DNA of 17,767 nucleotides from Deltaproteobacteria bacterium (GTDB taxonomy: Bacteria > Desulfobacterota > Desulfarculia > Desulfarculales > Desulfarculaceae), in the NCBI GenBank assembly GCA_020444165.1, contig JAHLLK010000092.1:1-17767 (forward strand), given 5' to 3'. A model generated the notes under the pieces. That model was not told where the DNA came from, searched no databases, and saw nothing but the letters and a program-made list of their open reading frames with translations. The number at the start of each line of letters is the position of its first letter. Position 1 is the stretch's first letter. Both the position numbers and the translations under genes were made by a program. Below, one piece after another: positions 1-7,374 of this stretch.

Positions 1-2311
1 TCTCCACCGAGTGGGTGCAGCAGACCTTGGAGCAGTAGGGGCGCTCCGGCTCGCGGGAGCCCACGCACTGGATCATGACCAGCGAGTTCACCTTCTTGGG
101 GTCCAGCTCGCCGGAGATGAGCCCGTCGTCGATCTCCAGGTGGGTCATCACCTTGGGATGGCTGCCGTAGGCGTACTCGTTGGGCTTGTACTCGGCCGCG
201 CCGGTGGCGATGATGGCCACCCCGTGCTCCATGGTTTCCGAGGCGCCGCTGGTCTCCAGGGTGGTTTCGAAGTTGCCCACGAAGCCCTGCACGTCGGCGA
301 TGTTGCATCCCAAGTGGGTCTTGATGTTGGGCGCGGCCGAGACCTTGGCCACCAACTCGTCCAGGTAGGCCTGCACGTCCTCGCCCTGGGCCGTGGTCCG
401 CAGCTGCCGGGCGTTGCCGCCCAACAAGAGCTCCCGCTCCACCAGGTGGGTCTCGAAGCCCTGGCCCGCCAGTTCGAGCGCCGCGTTCATGCCGCTGATG
501 CCGCCGCCGATGACCAGGGCCGCGGGATTGACCCCCAGCTGGACCTCGTTCAGGGGCTGCAACAGGGCGGCCTTGGCCACGGCCATGCGGACCAGGTCCT
601 TGGCCTTTTCCGTGGCGGCCGCGGGATCGCCGGCGTGCACCCAGGAGTCCTGGTTGCGGATGTTGGCCATATCGAAGAGGTAACGGTTCAGACCCGCCGC
701 CACCAGGGTCTCCTGGAACAGGGGCTCGTGGGTGCGGGGGGTGCAGGCCGCCACCACCACCCGGGTCAGGCCCTGCTCGCGGATGACCTCGGCCATCATG
801 TCCTGGGTGTCCTGGGAGCAGGAGAACATGTTGTTCTTCACGTAAGTCACGTAGGGCAGGGTCTTGGCGTATTCGACCACGGCGTTGACGTCCACCACCC
901 CGGCGATGTTGATGCCGCAGGAGCAGACGAACACGCCCACCCGGGGGGGCTCACCCTGCACGTTGATCTGGGCCGGCACCTCCTGGTGCTTCACCAGGCT
1001 GCCGCGGGCCGCGGAAAGCTTGCCCGCCGCGGCGCAGGCCGCCGCCGAGGCTTCCACCACGGACAAGGGAATGTCCTTGGGGCCGGCCAGGGCGCCGCAG
1101 ACGTACACGCCGGGGCGGCTGGTGGCCACCGGGGCGAAGCTGGAGCTCTTGACGTAGCGGGTGGAATCCAGGTCCACGCCCAGGCGCTGGCACAGCTCGG
1201 CGGCCTCGGGGGAGACTTCCAGACCGTGGCTCAGGACCACCAGGTCGTAGTCCTCGGTCTGGGGCTCGCCGCTCTCGGTCACGTAGTCGAGCCGCAGGCT
1301 GCCGTCGGCCAGCTCATTGATGGAGTGGATGCGGCTGCGGATGAAGCGGACGCCTTCTTCCTTGGCGTGGTCGTAGTACTTCTCGAAGTCCTTGCCAAAG
1401 GTCCGCATATCCATAAAGAAGATGGAGGCGTCCAATCCGCCCTTGGCGTGCTCCTTGGCGATGACCGCTTCCTTGATGGCGTACATGCAGCACACCGCGG
1501 AGCAGTAGGGGTTGTCGCAGGTGTTGATGTCGCGGCTGCCCACGCACTGCAACCAGGCGATCTTCTTGGGTTCCTTTTCATCGCCGGGGCGCACCAGATG
1601 GCCCATCCAGGGACCGGAGGCGGCCAGGATGCGCTCGAACTCCAAGGCGGTGACCACGTTCTTGAAGTTGGCGTAGGAATATTGCAGGTAGGGCGTGGGG
1701 TCGAAGGGCTTGAAACCCGCGGACACGATCACGCTGCCCACCTGGACCTCCCGGGTCGTCTCGGTGTCATCGAACTTGATGGCGCCGGTGGGGCAAATCT
1801 TCTCACACGCCTTGCACTTGCCCTTGGTGAGATAAATGCAGTTGTTGGGATCCAAGGCGTACTTCAGGGGCACGGCCTGGGCGTAACGCACATGCGCGGA
1901 CTTACGCTTGTCCAGGCCTTCGTTGTACTCGCTGGGCACCTTTTTGGGGCACTTCTCCGCGCAGGCGCCGCAGGCGATGCACTTTTCCATGTCAACATAT
2001 CGCGGGTGGGTGACCAGGTTGACCGTGAAGTCACCTTCCTCGCCTTGGATGTCCATAACTTCCGTCAGAGTCAAAAGCTCGATATTTATGTGCCGGCCGA
2101 CCTCGACCAGTTTAGGGGAGATAATTCACATGGCACAGTCATTGGTGGGGAAGGTCTTGTCCAACTGGGACATGACCCCACCAATGGCCGAATTCTTTTC
2201 CACAAGATAGACGTAATAGCCGCTGTTGGCCAAGTCCAGGGCGGATTGCATGCCGGCGATCCCGCCGCCGACCACCATCACAGCCCCCGTGACATTGCTG
2301 CCTGCTGACAT
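1..2311 (-). CDS. HdrA-like FAD/iron-sulfur electron-transfer protein, selenoprotein (partial, 3' end outside window)
   Basis: The minus frame from the ATG at 2311 stays open to the window edge (770 codons) except for one TGA at codon 62. Seen: a Rossmann motif GGGIAG at residues 15-20, then [21 protein letters not shown], a [4Fe-4S] motif CxxCxxCxxxC at 111-121, a second Cys cluster ending CKACEKICP, the HdrA-type segment [13 protein letters not shown] near residue 455, and a second Rossmann motif GGGISGMNA near residue 600. Reading through the TGA continues perfect HdrA homology, so it is read as selenocysteine. HdrA is the flavin-bifurcating subunit of heterodisulfide reductase; Desulfobacterota use relatives of this two-module type in cytoplasmic electron transfer with hydrogenase, formate dehydrogenase or Qmo-like partners. 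AGAGGA precedes the ATG. Partners would lie left of the window. The family is sure; the redox partner is unknown. Confidence 0.93.
2093..2128 (-). promoter_or_regulatory. UGA (Sec) codon and bacterial SECIS-like hairpin inside the hdrA-like gene
   Basis: The TGA is at 2128-2126 on the minus strand. Fifteen bases downstream, CTGGTC (2110-2105) can pair with GGCCGG (2098-2093) as six pairs, two of them G-U, closing the loop GAGGTC. The loop begins 21 bases after the TGA. This geometry and the GGU in the loop fit bacterial SECIS elements, which lie just after the UGA within the coding sequence and bind SelB. Known: Sec occurs in HdrA of some methanogens, at a position that is Cys in other members. 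Inferred: the same substitution applies here. Sec biosynthesis genes are not in this window. Confidence 0.75.
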
Positions 2312-2387
2312 GGGTTATCCTCTTTGCTTATTGTGTGAAGCGCTGGCCCTCTATTTTCGAGAGGAATTTGCCTTTTTATTCACAATA

Positions 2388-2414
2388 TACCCTTGTATCC
2401 CCGCCCGAAGGGTA
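2388..2414. promoter_or_regulatory. Inverted repeat overlapping the hdrA promoter (possible operator)
   Basis: TACCCTT (2388-2394) and AAGGGTA (2408-2414) form a perfect 7-bp dyad with a 13-base centre. It covers the -10 and most of the spacer of the putative promoter, a typical repressor position. No regulator is assigned. Confidence 0.35.
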
Positions 2415-2420
2415 TGTCAA
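2392..2420 (-). promoter_or_regulatory. Sigma70-type promoter of the hdrA-like gene
   Basis: On the minus strand, a perfect -35 TTGACA (2420-2415) is followed after 17 bases by TACAAG (2397-2392) as a weak -10. The expected start of transcription lies about 75 bases before the ATG at 2311. The gene therefore probably has its own promoter, separate from pyrR upstream. Confidence 0.5.
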
Positions 2421-2491
2421 GCCGTGTGTCACCCTTTTTAGGGGCGTGAATGAGCCCTCAGGCACCTGGGCTTGCTAGGGTTTCCGGGCCA

Positions 2492-3046
2492 TTAGCGAGT
2501 GCGGAAAACGACCTCGTCCCGGCCTTCCCCGGTCTCCTGGAACCAAACGTCCACCACCTCCTGGGGACGGGCCGCCACGGTGGCGCCCACGTAGTCGGGC
2601 TGGATGGGCAGCTCCCGGCCGCCGCGATCTATCAGGACGGCCAGCTCGATGCGGCGGGGCCGGCCGAAATCGGTGAGCGCGTCCAGGGCGGCCCGCACGG
2701 TGCGGCCGGTGTAGAGCACGTCGTCCACCAGGATTACCTGATGGTCCTCCACCGGGAAATCCAGCTCGGTCTTGCCCACCCGGGGCCGCCGTCCCACCCT
2801 GGTCCAATCGTCGCGGTACAAACTGATGTCGATGAAGCCCAGCCGGGGCGTCGTGCCGGTCAGCTCGCCCAGCCGGGTGGCCATCCGCCGGGCCAGGTGC
2901 TCCCCGCCCCGGCGCACCCCCAACAGGGAGAAGACCTCCCCTGGCGTGCGCTCCCGCTGCCGGCAAGCGATTTCCCGCGCCAAGTGGTCGATCATCTCGG
3001 CCATCTGCCGGGACGAGAAGATGGTCTGGGCCCCGGAGGGTTCCAA
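2492..3046 (-). CDS. pyrR: PyrR: bifunctional pyrimidine regulator / uracil phosphoribosyltransferase
   Basis: The 184-residue product matches the usual PyrR length. It shows the PRPP-binding motif VILVDDVLYTGRT at residues 104-116, FIDISLYRDD at 71-80 and the early RRGGEHLARR segment. PyrR converts uracil plus PRPP to UMP; in Bacillus it also binds pyr mRNA, but in Gram-negative lineages the RNA-binding role is often uncertain. The frame is open to an ATG at 3118, but that gives a 24-residue extension lying on the hairpin repeat upstream. AGGAGG at 3056-3051, four bases before TTG at 3046, decides for the TTG start. No other pyr gene is adjacent. It is transcribed away from the tRNA and lies 180 bases upstream of the hdrA-like gene. 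Confidence 0.92.
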   Translation of the reverse strand: MEPSGAQTIFSSRQMAEMIDHLAREIACRQRERTPGEVFSLLGVRRGGEHLARRMATRLGELTGTTPRLGFIDISLYRDDWTRVGRRPRVGKTELDFPVEDHQVILVDDVLYTGRTVRAALDALTDFGRPRRIELAVLIDRGGRELPIQPDYVGATVAARPQEVVDVWFQETGEGRDEVVFRTR

Positions 3047-3066
3047 AAAGCCTCCTGTTTTAAGAT

Positions 3067-3213
3067 CATTGCCCGAAGCGTCCTGCCCCGTGCAATGTCG
3101 GCTTGGCCAAAGCGCCACTCCACTGCGGCAAGCAAATTTTGTCGGGGCCCCCGTGGTTTTGCCAAGCCTCTCAAGTTGCGAGCTTTTTCAGGCTCACAAC
3201 CTGGCGGGCCGTC
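3067..3213. repeat. Dispersed hairpin repeat, copy 1
   Basis: Two stem-loops shared with a second copy at 13907-14014. Hairpin A (3067-3097) has loop GTCCT and a degenerate 13-bp stem. Hairpin B (about 3165-3210) has the inner perfect stem GAGC/GCTC around a T-rich loop and outer arms that pair with wobbles. The blocks GCGTCCTGC, CCGTGCAA, TTTGCCAAGCC and TGGCGGGCC are shared by both copies, allowing single-base differences. In this copy about 40 extra bases separate the hairpins. It lies just upstream of the pyrR ribosome-binding site. Confidence 0.65.
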
Positions 3214-3351
3214 CTTGGTCTTGAGCGGCCATTGCGATTCGGAGCTCTGCTGCAACGGCCTCGTTTTTTCGCCTTGGAGCAGCTACCCAGGGGTAGGGGT
3301 TGTTTATAACCTGGAATTCAGGCGGGCAGCAAGAGAATTCACCGGTGGCTC

Positions 3352-3380
3352 TTGACCTTCCCCGGCTGGCGCTCTATATT
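3352..3380 (+). promoter_or_regulatory. Promoter of tRNA-Leu
   Basis: TTGACC (3352-3357) and TATATT (3375-3380) are separated by exactly 17 bases, close to the sigma70 consensus. The tRNA begins ten bases after the -10, so the 5' leader is only a few bases. Confidence 0.8.
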
Positions 3381-3389
3381 AGGCGTCGC

Positions 3390-3477
3390 GCCGGAGTGGC
3401 GGAACTGGCAGACGCAGGGGACTCAAAATCCCCCGGTCCTTGTGGCCTTGAGAGTTCGAGTCTCTCCTCCGGCACCA
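3390..3477 (+). tRNA. tRNA-Leu (anticodon CAA)
   Basis: The acceptor stem GCCGGAG (3390-3396) pairs with CTCCGGC (3467-3473), followed by discriminator A and an encoded CCA (3475-3477). The anticodon stem GGGGA/TCCCC holds the loop CTCAAAA, giving anticodon CAA at 3424-3426, which reads UUG. A long variable arm follows, as expected for leucine, and the T-loop is TTCGAGT. It is a class II tRNA of 88 nt including CCA, with its own promoter and terminator, so it is probably a single-gene unit. Confidence 0.97.
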
Positions 3478-3492
3478 TATAAATAAGGTTAG

Positions 3493-3522
3493 GGAGGCTG
3501 CTGTGAGGCAGCCTCCTTTTTT
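3493..3522 (+). terminator. Rho-independent terminator of tRNA-Leu
   Basis: A perfect 9-bp stem GGAGGCTGC/GCAGCCTCC encloses the loop TGTGAG and is followed by six T residues. It starts 15 bases after the CCA end of the tRNA. Confidence 0.92.
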
Positions 3523-3554
3523 ATTTGGCGGGGACTTCTCGCCGAAGCCGCTCC

Positions 3555-3906
3555 CACCGGCTGGCGGTGGCGGTCAAGGGCATCCACCGGGCCAGCCGGG
3601 GCGGGTACGGCAGCCCCCGGGTGCCGGCCGAGCGGAAGGAGCAGGGCTTTTGCCTCGGCCAGAACCGGGTGGCGCGCTTGAGGCGGATCTCGCTTACGTC
3701 CCCACCCGGGGAGGGCTGGCGGTATCTGACGGCGATTCTTGACCCTCAAAACAGAGCTGGTCCGCCAGGGGGGCCACCAGACCCGCCGCCAGGCCGAACG
3801 GGACCCATTGGAACATATCGAGGTTTTCTGCTACCGCGGCCAAAGGCGCTCAGCGCTGGGCTGCCCGACCCAGGTTCAGTATGCGGCCGTAACGATAGCC
3901 GCTTGA
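3555..3906 (+). pseudogene. IS3-family transposase (OrfB) relic, internally deleted and frameshifted
   Basis: Three blocks of an IS3-type OrfB are visible in order but in different frames. IHRASRGGYGSPRV...QNRVARL is the HTH_21 region. DLAYVPTR and then GEGWRYLTAILD are the start of the integrase core, with one frame change between them. LKTELVRQGG...HIEVFCYRGQRRSALG is the C-terminal end, stopping at TGA 3904-3906. The core from after the LTAILD block to just before LKTELV is missing, about 80-100 residues by comparison with the family, and with it the second Asp and the Glu of the DDE triad. GTGTCCACT at 3911-3919 resembles the sequence just inside many IS3-family ends. No OrfA is seen. The relic lies between tRNA-Leu and the 3' end of the dehydratase gene; it cannot be active. 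Confidence 0.82.
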
Positions 3907-3929
3907 CCAGGTGTCCACTCAGGTTGCGC

Positions 3930-5378
3930 TTAGGCGATATCCAGCATGAGCTTGACCTTGGCGATCTTTCGCTCCAGTTCCGCCTGACGGCTGATCATGA
4001 TGCGTTGGGCCGTAGGCGGCCCAGCTCCGTGCATCGATTCGATGAGATAGCCCACCGCTCCGGCGCCGGCCACCAGGTTTTCGATCAGGCGCAGCACCTT
4101 CATGCGATCCACCGCCCGGTAATCCGGGTTGGCCGCCAGATATTTCTTGAGGTAGGGGCCTGTCTCGGGATCGTCGAGATCGGCGGCCGCGGGCATGGTG
4201 CCCAGCAAGCCCCCGGCAAGGTCGGTGGCCAGGCGGGCCAATTCGTAGGGGAAGCGGGTCACGTTGAGCTTACACACGTTGGCCAGCAACAGGTTGACCA
4301 GGTAGTTGCCCGCGGGGGTGGGCCGGCCTTCGGCCGAACAGGCGAGGCCGCAGGCATAGATCGTCTCGTTGAGGTGGATTATCTCCACGACCTTGTCCTT
4401 GATGTGGCTGGCTCCGGCCACGCCGTTCATCTGGGCGATGAGGGCGGTGGCCCCGATCAGGGCGTCGCCCACCCCCACCTTGCAGCCGCCATAGCTTTGG
4501 CGGTGGTAGGAAGCGAAGCGCTCCACCAGCACCCCGGAAAAATCCACTTCGCCGTCCAGGAACACCCGCGCGGTGGGCACGAACACATCCTCGAATACGG
4601 TCATAACCTCCTGGCCGCCGAAATGGGGGTTGCCCACGTCCCGTGGGTTCCGCTCCAGCTTGCGGGTATCGCTGGCCTGCCGGCCATAGATGTAACGCAC
4701 TCCCTTGGCGTCGGTGGGCACCGCGCAGCACACGGCCCAGGCCTCTTCGCCGGCCCGCATGGTGAGCGTGGGCATCACCAGGATCTCATGGGAATTGAGC
4801 ATGCCGGTCTGGTGCAGTTTGGCTCCGGAGATGACGATGCCGCCGGGACGGCGCTCCTTGACCCGCAGGAACAGATCAGGATCCCGCTGGTCCTTGGGCC
4901 GCTTGCCCCGGTCGCCCTTGGGGTCGGTCATGGCCCCGTCCACCACCAGATCGTGCTGCTGCACCCAGCGCCAGTAGTCCCGGAAGCGCTGGTGATAGTC
5001 GGCGCCATACTTGGCGTCGCAATCGTAGGTGGTGCTAAAGATGGCGTTGGCCGCGTCCAGTCCCACACAGCGCTGGAAGCAGCAGGCCGTGCCCAACCCG
5101 CAATGGCGCTGCATCTTCACCTTGTTCACCAGGTCCGCGGCGCTCTGATGCAGGTGGCTGAAGCGGTTTATCACCTCGTGGCACAGCGATGATTCCACGC
5201 AAAACAGGTCCCGGGTCTGGGGATCATGGGCCGCGTCGTAGGTGAAGGCCACGGCCCGACGCGAAGGAGAAACCAACCCGTGTTCGCTCAACTGGTTGGT
5301 TCTATGGCCCAGTATGTGGGCTTTCAGCCCCAGCGCTTCGATGGAGTCCAGGTATTCTTTGCCGGTCTTGAGCGACAT
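3930..5378 (-). CDS. abfD: 4-hydroxybutyryl-CoA dehydratase / vinylacetyl-CoA delta-isomerase
   Basis: The 482-residue product matches the roughly 490-residue FAD and [4Fe-4S] enzyme that converts 4-hydroxybutyryl-CoA to crotonyl-CoA by a radical mechanism. All four cluster ligands of the Clostridium aminobutyricum enzyme (C99, C103, H292, C299) have counterparts: C100 and C104 in ACCFQRC, H292 and C299 in YHRQSYGGCK. Y296 and K300 are also present, as is KLHQTGMLNSHE at 187-198 near the flavin and substrate. The cluster ligands separate it from related HpaB-type flavin monooxygenases. The ATG at 5378 is preceded by AAAGGA at a long spacing of 12 bases. The frame is open much further upstream, but that extension is only the antiframe of dctM. 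It is the last gene of the operon, and an IS3 relic abuts its stop. Confidence 0.93.
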   Translation of the reverse strand: MSLKTGKEYLDSIEALGLKAHILGHRTNQLSEHGLVSPSRRAVAFTYDAAHDPQTRDLFCVESSLCHEVINRFSHLHQSAADLVNKVKMQRHCGLGTACCFQRCVGLDAANAIFSTTYDCDAKYGADYHQRFRDYWRWVQQHDLVVDGAMTDPKGDRGKRPKDQRDPDLFLRVKERRPGGIVISGAKLHQTGMLNSHEILVMPTLTMRAGEEAWAVCCAVPTDAKGVRYIYGRQASDTRKLERNPRDVGNPHFGGQEVMTVFEDVFVPTARVFLDGEVDFSGVLVERFASYHRQSYGGCKVGVGDALIGATALIAQMNGVAGASHIKDKVVEIIHLNETIYACGLACSAEGRPTPAGNYLVNLLLANVCKLNVTRFPYELARLATDLAGGLLGTMPAAADLDDPETGPYLKKYLAANPDYRAVDRMKVLRLIENLVAGAGAVGYLIESMHGAGPPTAQRIMISRQAELERKIAKVKLMLDIA

Positions 5379-5449
5379 GTTGCCACGCAATCCTTTCTCC
5401 GGGCTGCCCCGAACCGAAAAAGGGAGGAGGCCGCGTTCACCTTCCGGCG

Positions 5450-6733
5450 TTACCCCAGGATCAGCTTGCCCAGCCACAAGGTGGCCCAGGGGGCATAGGT
5501 GACCAAGGCCAGCATGGCCACGTCCACCAGGAAAAAGGGGAACATGCCCTTGCTGATTTCCTCGATGCTGAGCCCGCTGATGGCCGAGCCAATGAACAGC
5601 GAGTAACCAAAGGGAGGAGTTTCCATGCCCACGGCGAAGTTGACTACGACAATGGCGCCCAGTTGGATCGGATCTATGCCCAGGGTCAGCCCCAGTTTGA
5701 TCAACAGGCCTCCCAGGATGATCATGGCCGCCAGGTTGTCCATGAAGGCCCCGAGGATTATGAGCACGACGTTTAGCAGCAGCAGGAGGAGATATTTGTT
5801 GTCGGAAATGCTCAGCAGGCTGGCCACGATCTTGTCGGGCACCTGCTCGTAGGCCAGCAGCCAACCGAACAGGCTGGCCACGGCGATGATGAACATCACG
5901 ATGGAGGTGGTTCGCATGGACTTCAGGATCAAGGGCCCCAGATCTTTGAACTTCAGGCCCCGGTAGATGAACAGCCCCACCACCAGCCCGTAGGCGATGG
6001 CCACCATGGACGCCTCGGTGGGGGTGAATATCCCTCCATAGATGCCCCCCAGGATCAAAATGGGGGCGAACAGAGCCCACTTGCCGCGGTTTACGGACCT
6101 GAGGAAGTCGAGCAGGGTGGCGCGCGGCAGGGCCGGGATCTTGTACTTGCGGGCCAGGAAATAGCACATGGCCATGTAACCCGCCACGCAGAACAAGCCG
6201 GGGATCACCCCGGCCAGAAACAGGCGGGTGATGGAGGTTTCGGCGATCACCCCCCAGACGATGAAGGGGATGGAAGGCGGGATGATCTGGCCTATGGGGC
6301 CCACACACACCGCCAGGGAGGCGGCAAAACGCTTGCTGTAACCCCGTTTGGTCATCTCCGGGATCATTATGGAACCCACGGTGGCGGTGGTGGCCGGAGC
6401 GGAGCCGGAGATGCAGGCGAAGAACATGGAGGCGAGCACCGACACCATGCCCAACCCTCCCCTGACGTGGCGAACCAAGGGTTCCGCCACCTGGATCAAG
6501 CGGGTCGAAAGACCGCCGTTGGTCATCAGATCGCCGGCCAGGATGAAGCCGGGAACGGCCAGCAGGGGGAATGACTGCGTGCCGGCAATCACCCGTTGGG
6601 AGATCACCACCAAGTCGATGTCCGACAGCCACAGGGCCCCCAGGGAGGACAACCCCAAGGCAAAGACCAGGGGCATGCCCAACATCAGCAAGGCCAAAAA
6701 GCCCACGGTCAGGACCCAGGCGGCTTCGCTCAT
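5450..6733 (-). CDS. dctM: TRAP transporter large permease (DctM family)
   Basis: The 427-residue protein has about 12 hydrophobic segments and DctM signatures FFACISGSAPATTATVG (residues about 109-125) and GPIGQIIPPSIPF (about 145-157). DctM forms the ion-coupled transport channel of TRAP systems, which take up carboxylates using sodium gradients and a periplasmic binding protein. Its ATG overlaps the dctQ stop by four bases (ATGA), implying translational coupling. The match to DctM is clear; the substrate is not readable from sequence, but co-transcription with a CoA ligase and a 4-hydroxybutyryl-CoA dehydratase suggests a hydroxy acid or short dicarboxylate. Confidence 0.95.
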   Translation of the reverse strand: MSEAAWVLTVGFLALLMLGMPLVFALGLSSLGALWLSDIDLVVISQRVIAGTQSFPLLAVPGFILAGDLMTNGGLSTRLIQVAEPLVRHVRGGLGMVSVLASMFFACISGSAPATTATVGSIMIPEMTKRGYSKRFAASLAVCVGPIGQIIPPSIPFIVWGVIAETSITRLFLAGVIPGLFCVAGYMAMCYFLARKYKIPALPRATLLDFLRSVNRGKWALFAPILILGGIYGGIFTPTEASMVAIAYGLVVGLFIYRGLKFKDLGPLILKSMRTTSIVMFIIAVASLFGWLLAYEQVPDKIVASLLSISDNKYLLLLLLNVVLIILGAFMDNLAAMIILGGLLIKLGLTLGIDPIQLGAIVVVNFAVGMETPPFGYSLFIGSAISGLSIEEISKGMFPFFLVDVAMLALVTYAPWATLWLGKLILG

Positions 6734-7224
6734 GAGCGCCCCCCCCGGGTCGCAATGGTCACCAGGTTGGCCACGGCGTGGATGAAGATCAGGCCGCCGC
6801 AGACCGGGGCCGACCAGTTGATCCAGTCCACGGGCAGGCGCAAGGTGGCGGTGAGGTTTTCCGCGGTGCGGGTCACCAAGTCATAACCGGAGTAAACCAG
6901 GACCAAGCCGAAAAAGGCCACGGCCGCGGTGGTCACCCCGGCCAGCAGGTCGGCCGCCAGGTCGGGCAGGCGATCCACCAGCAGGGTGAGGCGCACATGG
7001 TAATTCTCGCGCACCCCCAGGCTGCCCGAAAGAAGGGTAAGCCACGCAAAGGCGATCATGCATATTTCCTCTGGCCAGGAAAGGGCTTGGCCTACCCCGT
7101 AGCGGAAGAACACGGAGATTAGGAGACTCCCCACCACCACCACGGCCAGGGTCACCACCGCCCAGCCGGTGACGCGCCACAAGAGCGAACTCAGGCCATC
7201 CAGGAGTTTGCGTAAAACAGACAT
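6730..7224 (-). CDS. dctQ: TRAP transporter small permease (DctQ family)
   Basis: The 164-residue protein has four hydrophobic segments (about residues 20-40, 52-70, 90-112 and 130-155). It carries the DctQ signature LSWPEEICMIAFAWL followed by GVRENYHVRL. DctQ pairs with DctM in the inner membrane. AAGGG lies seven bases before the ATG at 7224. The gene is 150 bases after the binding-protein gene, with a strong hairpin between, and overlaps dctM by four bases. Confidence 0.92.
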   Translation of the reverse strand: MSVLRKLLDGLSSLLWRVTGWAVVTLAVVVVGSLLISVFFRYGVGQALSWPEEICMIAFAWLTLLSGSLGVRENYHVRLTLLVDRLPDLAADLLAGVTTAAVAFFGLVLVYSGYDLVTRTAENLTATLRLPVDWINWSAPVCGGLIFIHAVANLVTIATRGGRS

Positions 7225-7331
7225 TGCCTAACCCTTCAATGCGTCCCGCGGCTCTCGGGCGGGAGGGCAGTGCGGACTGGCGGCCTCAGGGCTGCCCGCG
7301 CCGTGCGCCCCCGGGTATAACTCCCGTGTGA

Positions 7332-7358
7332 GGGCCGGCGCCCCCCCGGCGCCGGACC
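7332..7358 (-). other. Intercistronic hairpin between the TRAP binding-protein gene and dctQ
   Basis: CCGGCGCC (7335-7342) and GGCGCCGG (7348-7355) form a perfect 8-bp stem with a five-base loop, extended by two more pairs beyond a mismatch. It has no T-tract, so it is more likely a 3'-end stabiliser or partial attenuator that raises binding protein over permease than a full terminator. Confidence 0.5.
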
Positions 7359-7374
7359 CGCAAAAGGTTTGAGG

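Noticed and set aside
11..2308. A 765-codon plus-strand ORF opposite the hdrA-like gene
   Set aside because: It is the antisense of a clear HdrA reading frame; its product is low-complexity, rich in Gly, His, Val and Leu, and matches no family. GC-rich codon bias leaves this antiframe free of stops.
3047..3118. Extended pyrR start at ATG 3118
   Set aside because: The 24 added residues have no PyrR homology and lie on the dispersed hairpin repeat; AGGAGG just before TTG 3046 gives the normal length.
3504..5192. Long plus-strand frame from 3525 past the IS relic into the dehydratase region
   Set aside because: Only its first 70 or so codons resemble a transposase; beyond that it is the antisense of the dehydratase gene.
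5379..6755. A 941-codon minus frame that would fuse a long N-terminal part to the dehydratase
   Set aside because: The extra part is an alternative frame of dctM. The dehydratase family length and the MSLKTGKEYLDS start at 5378 fit the short form.
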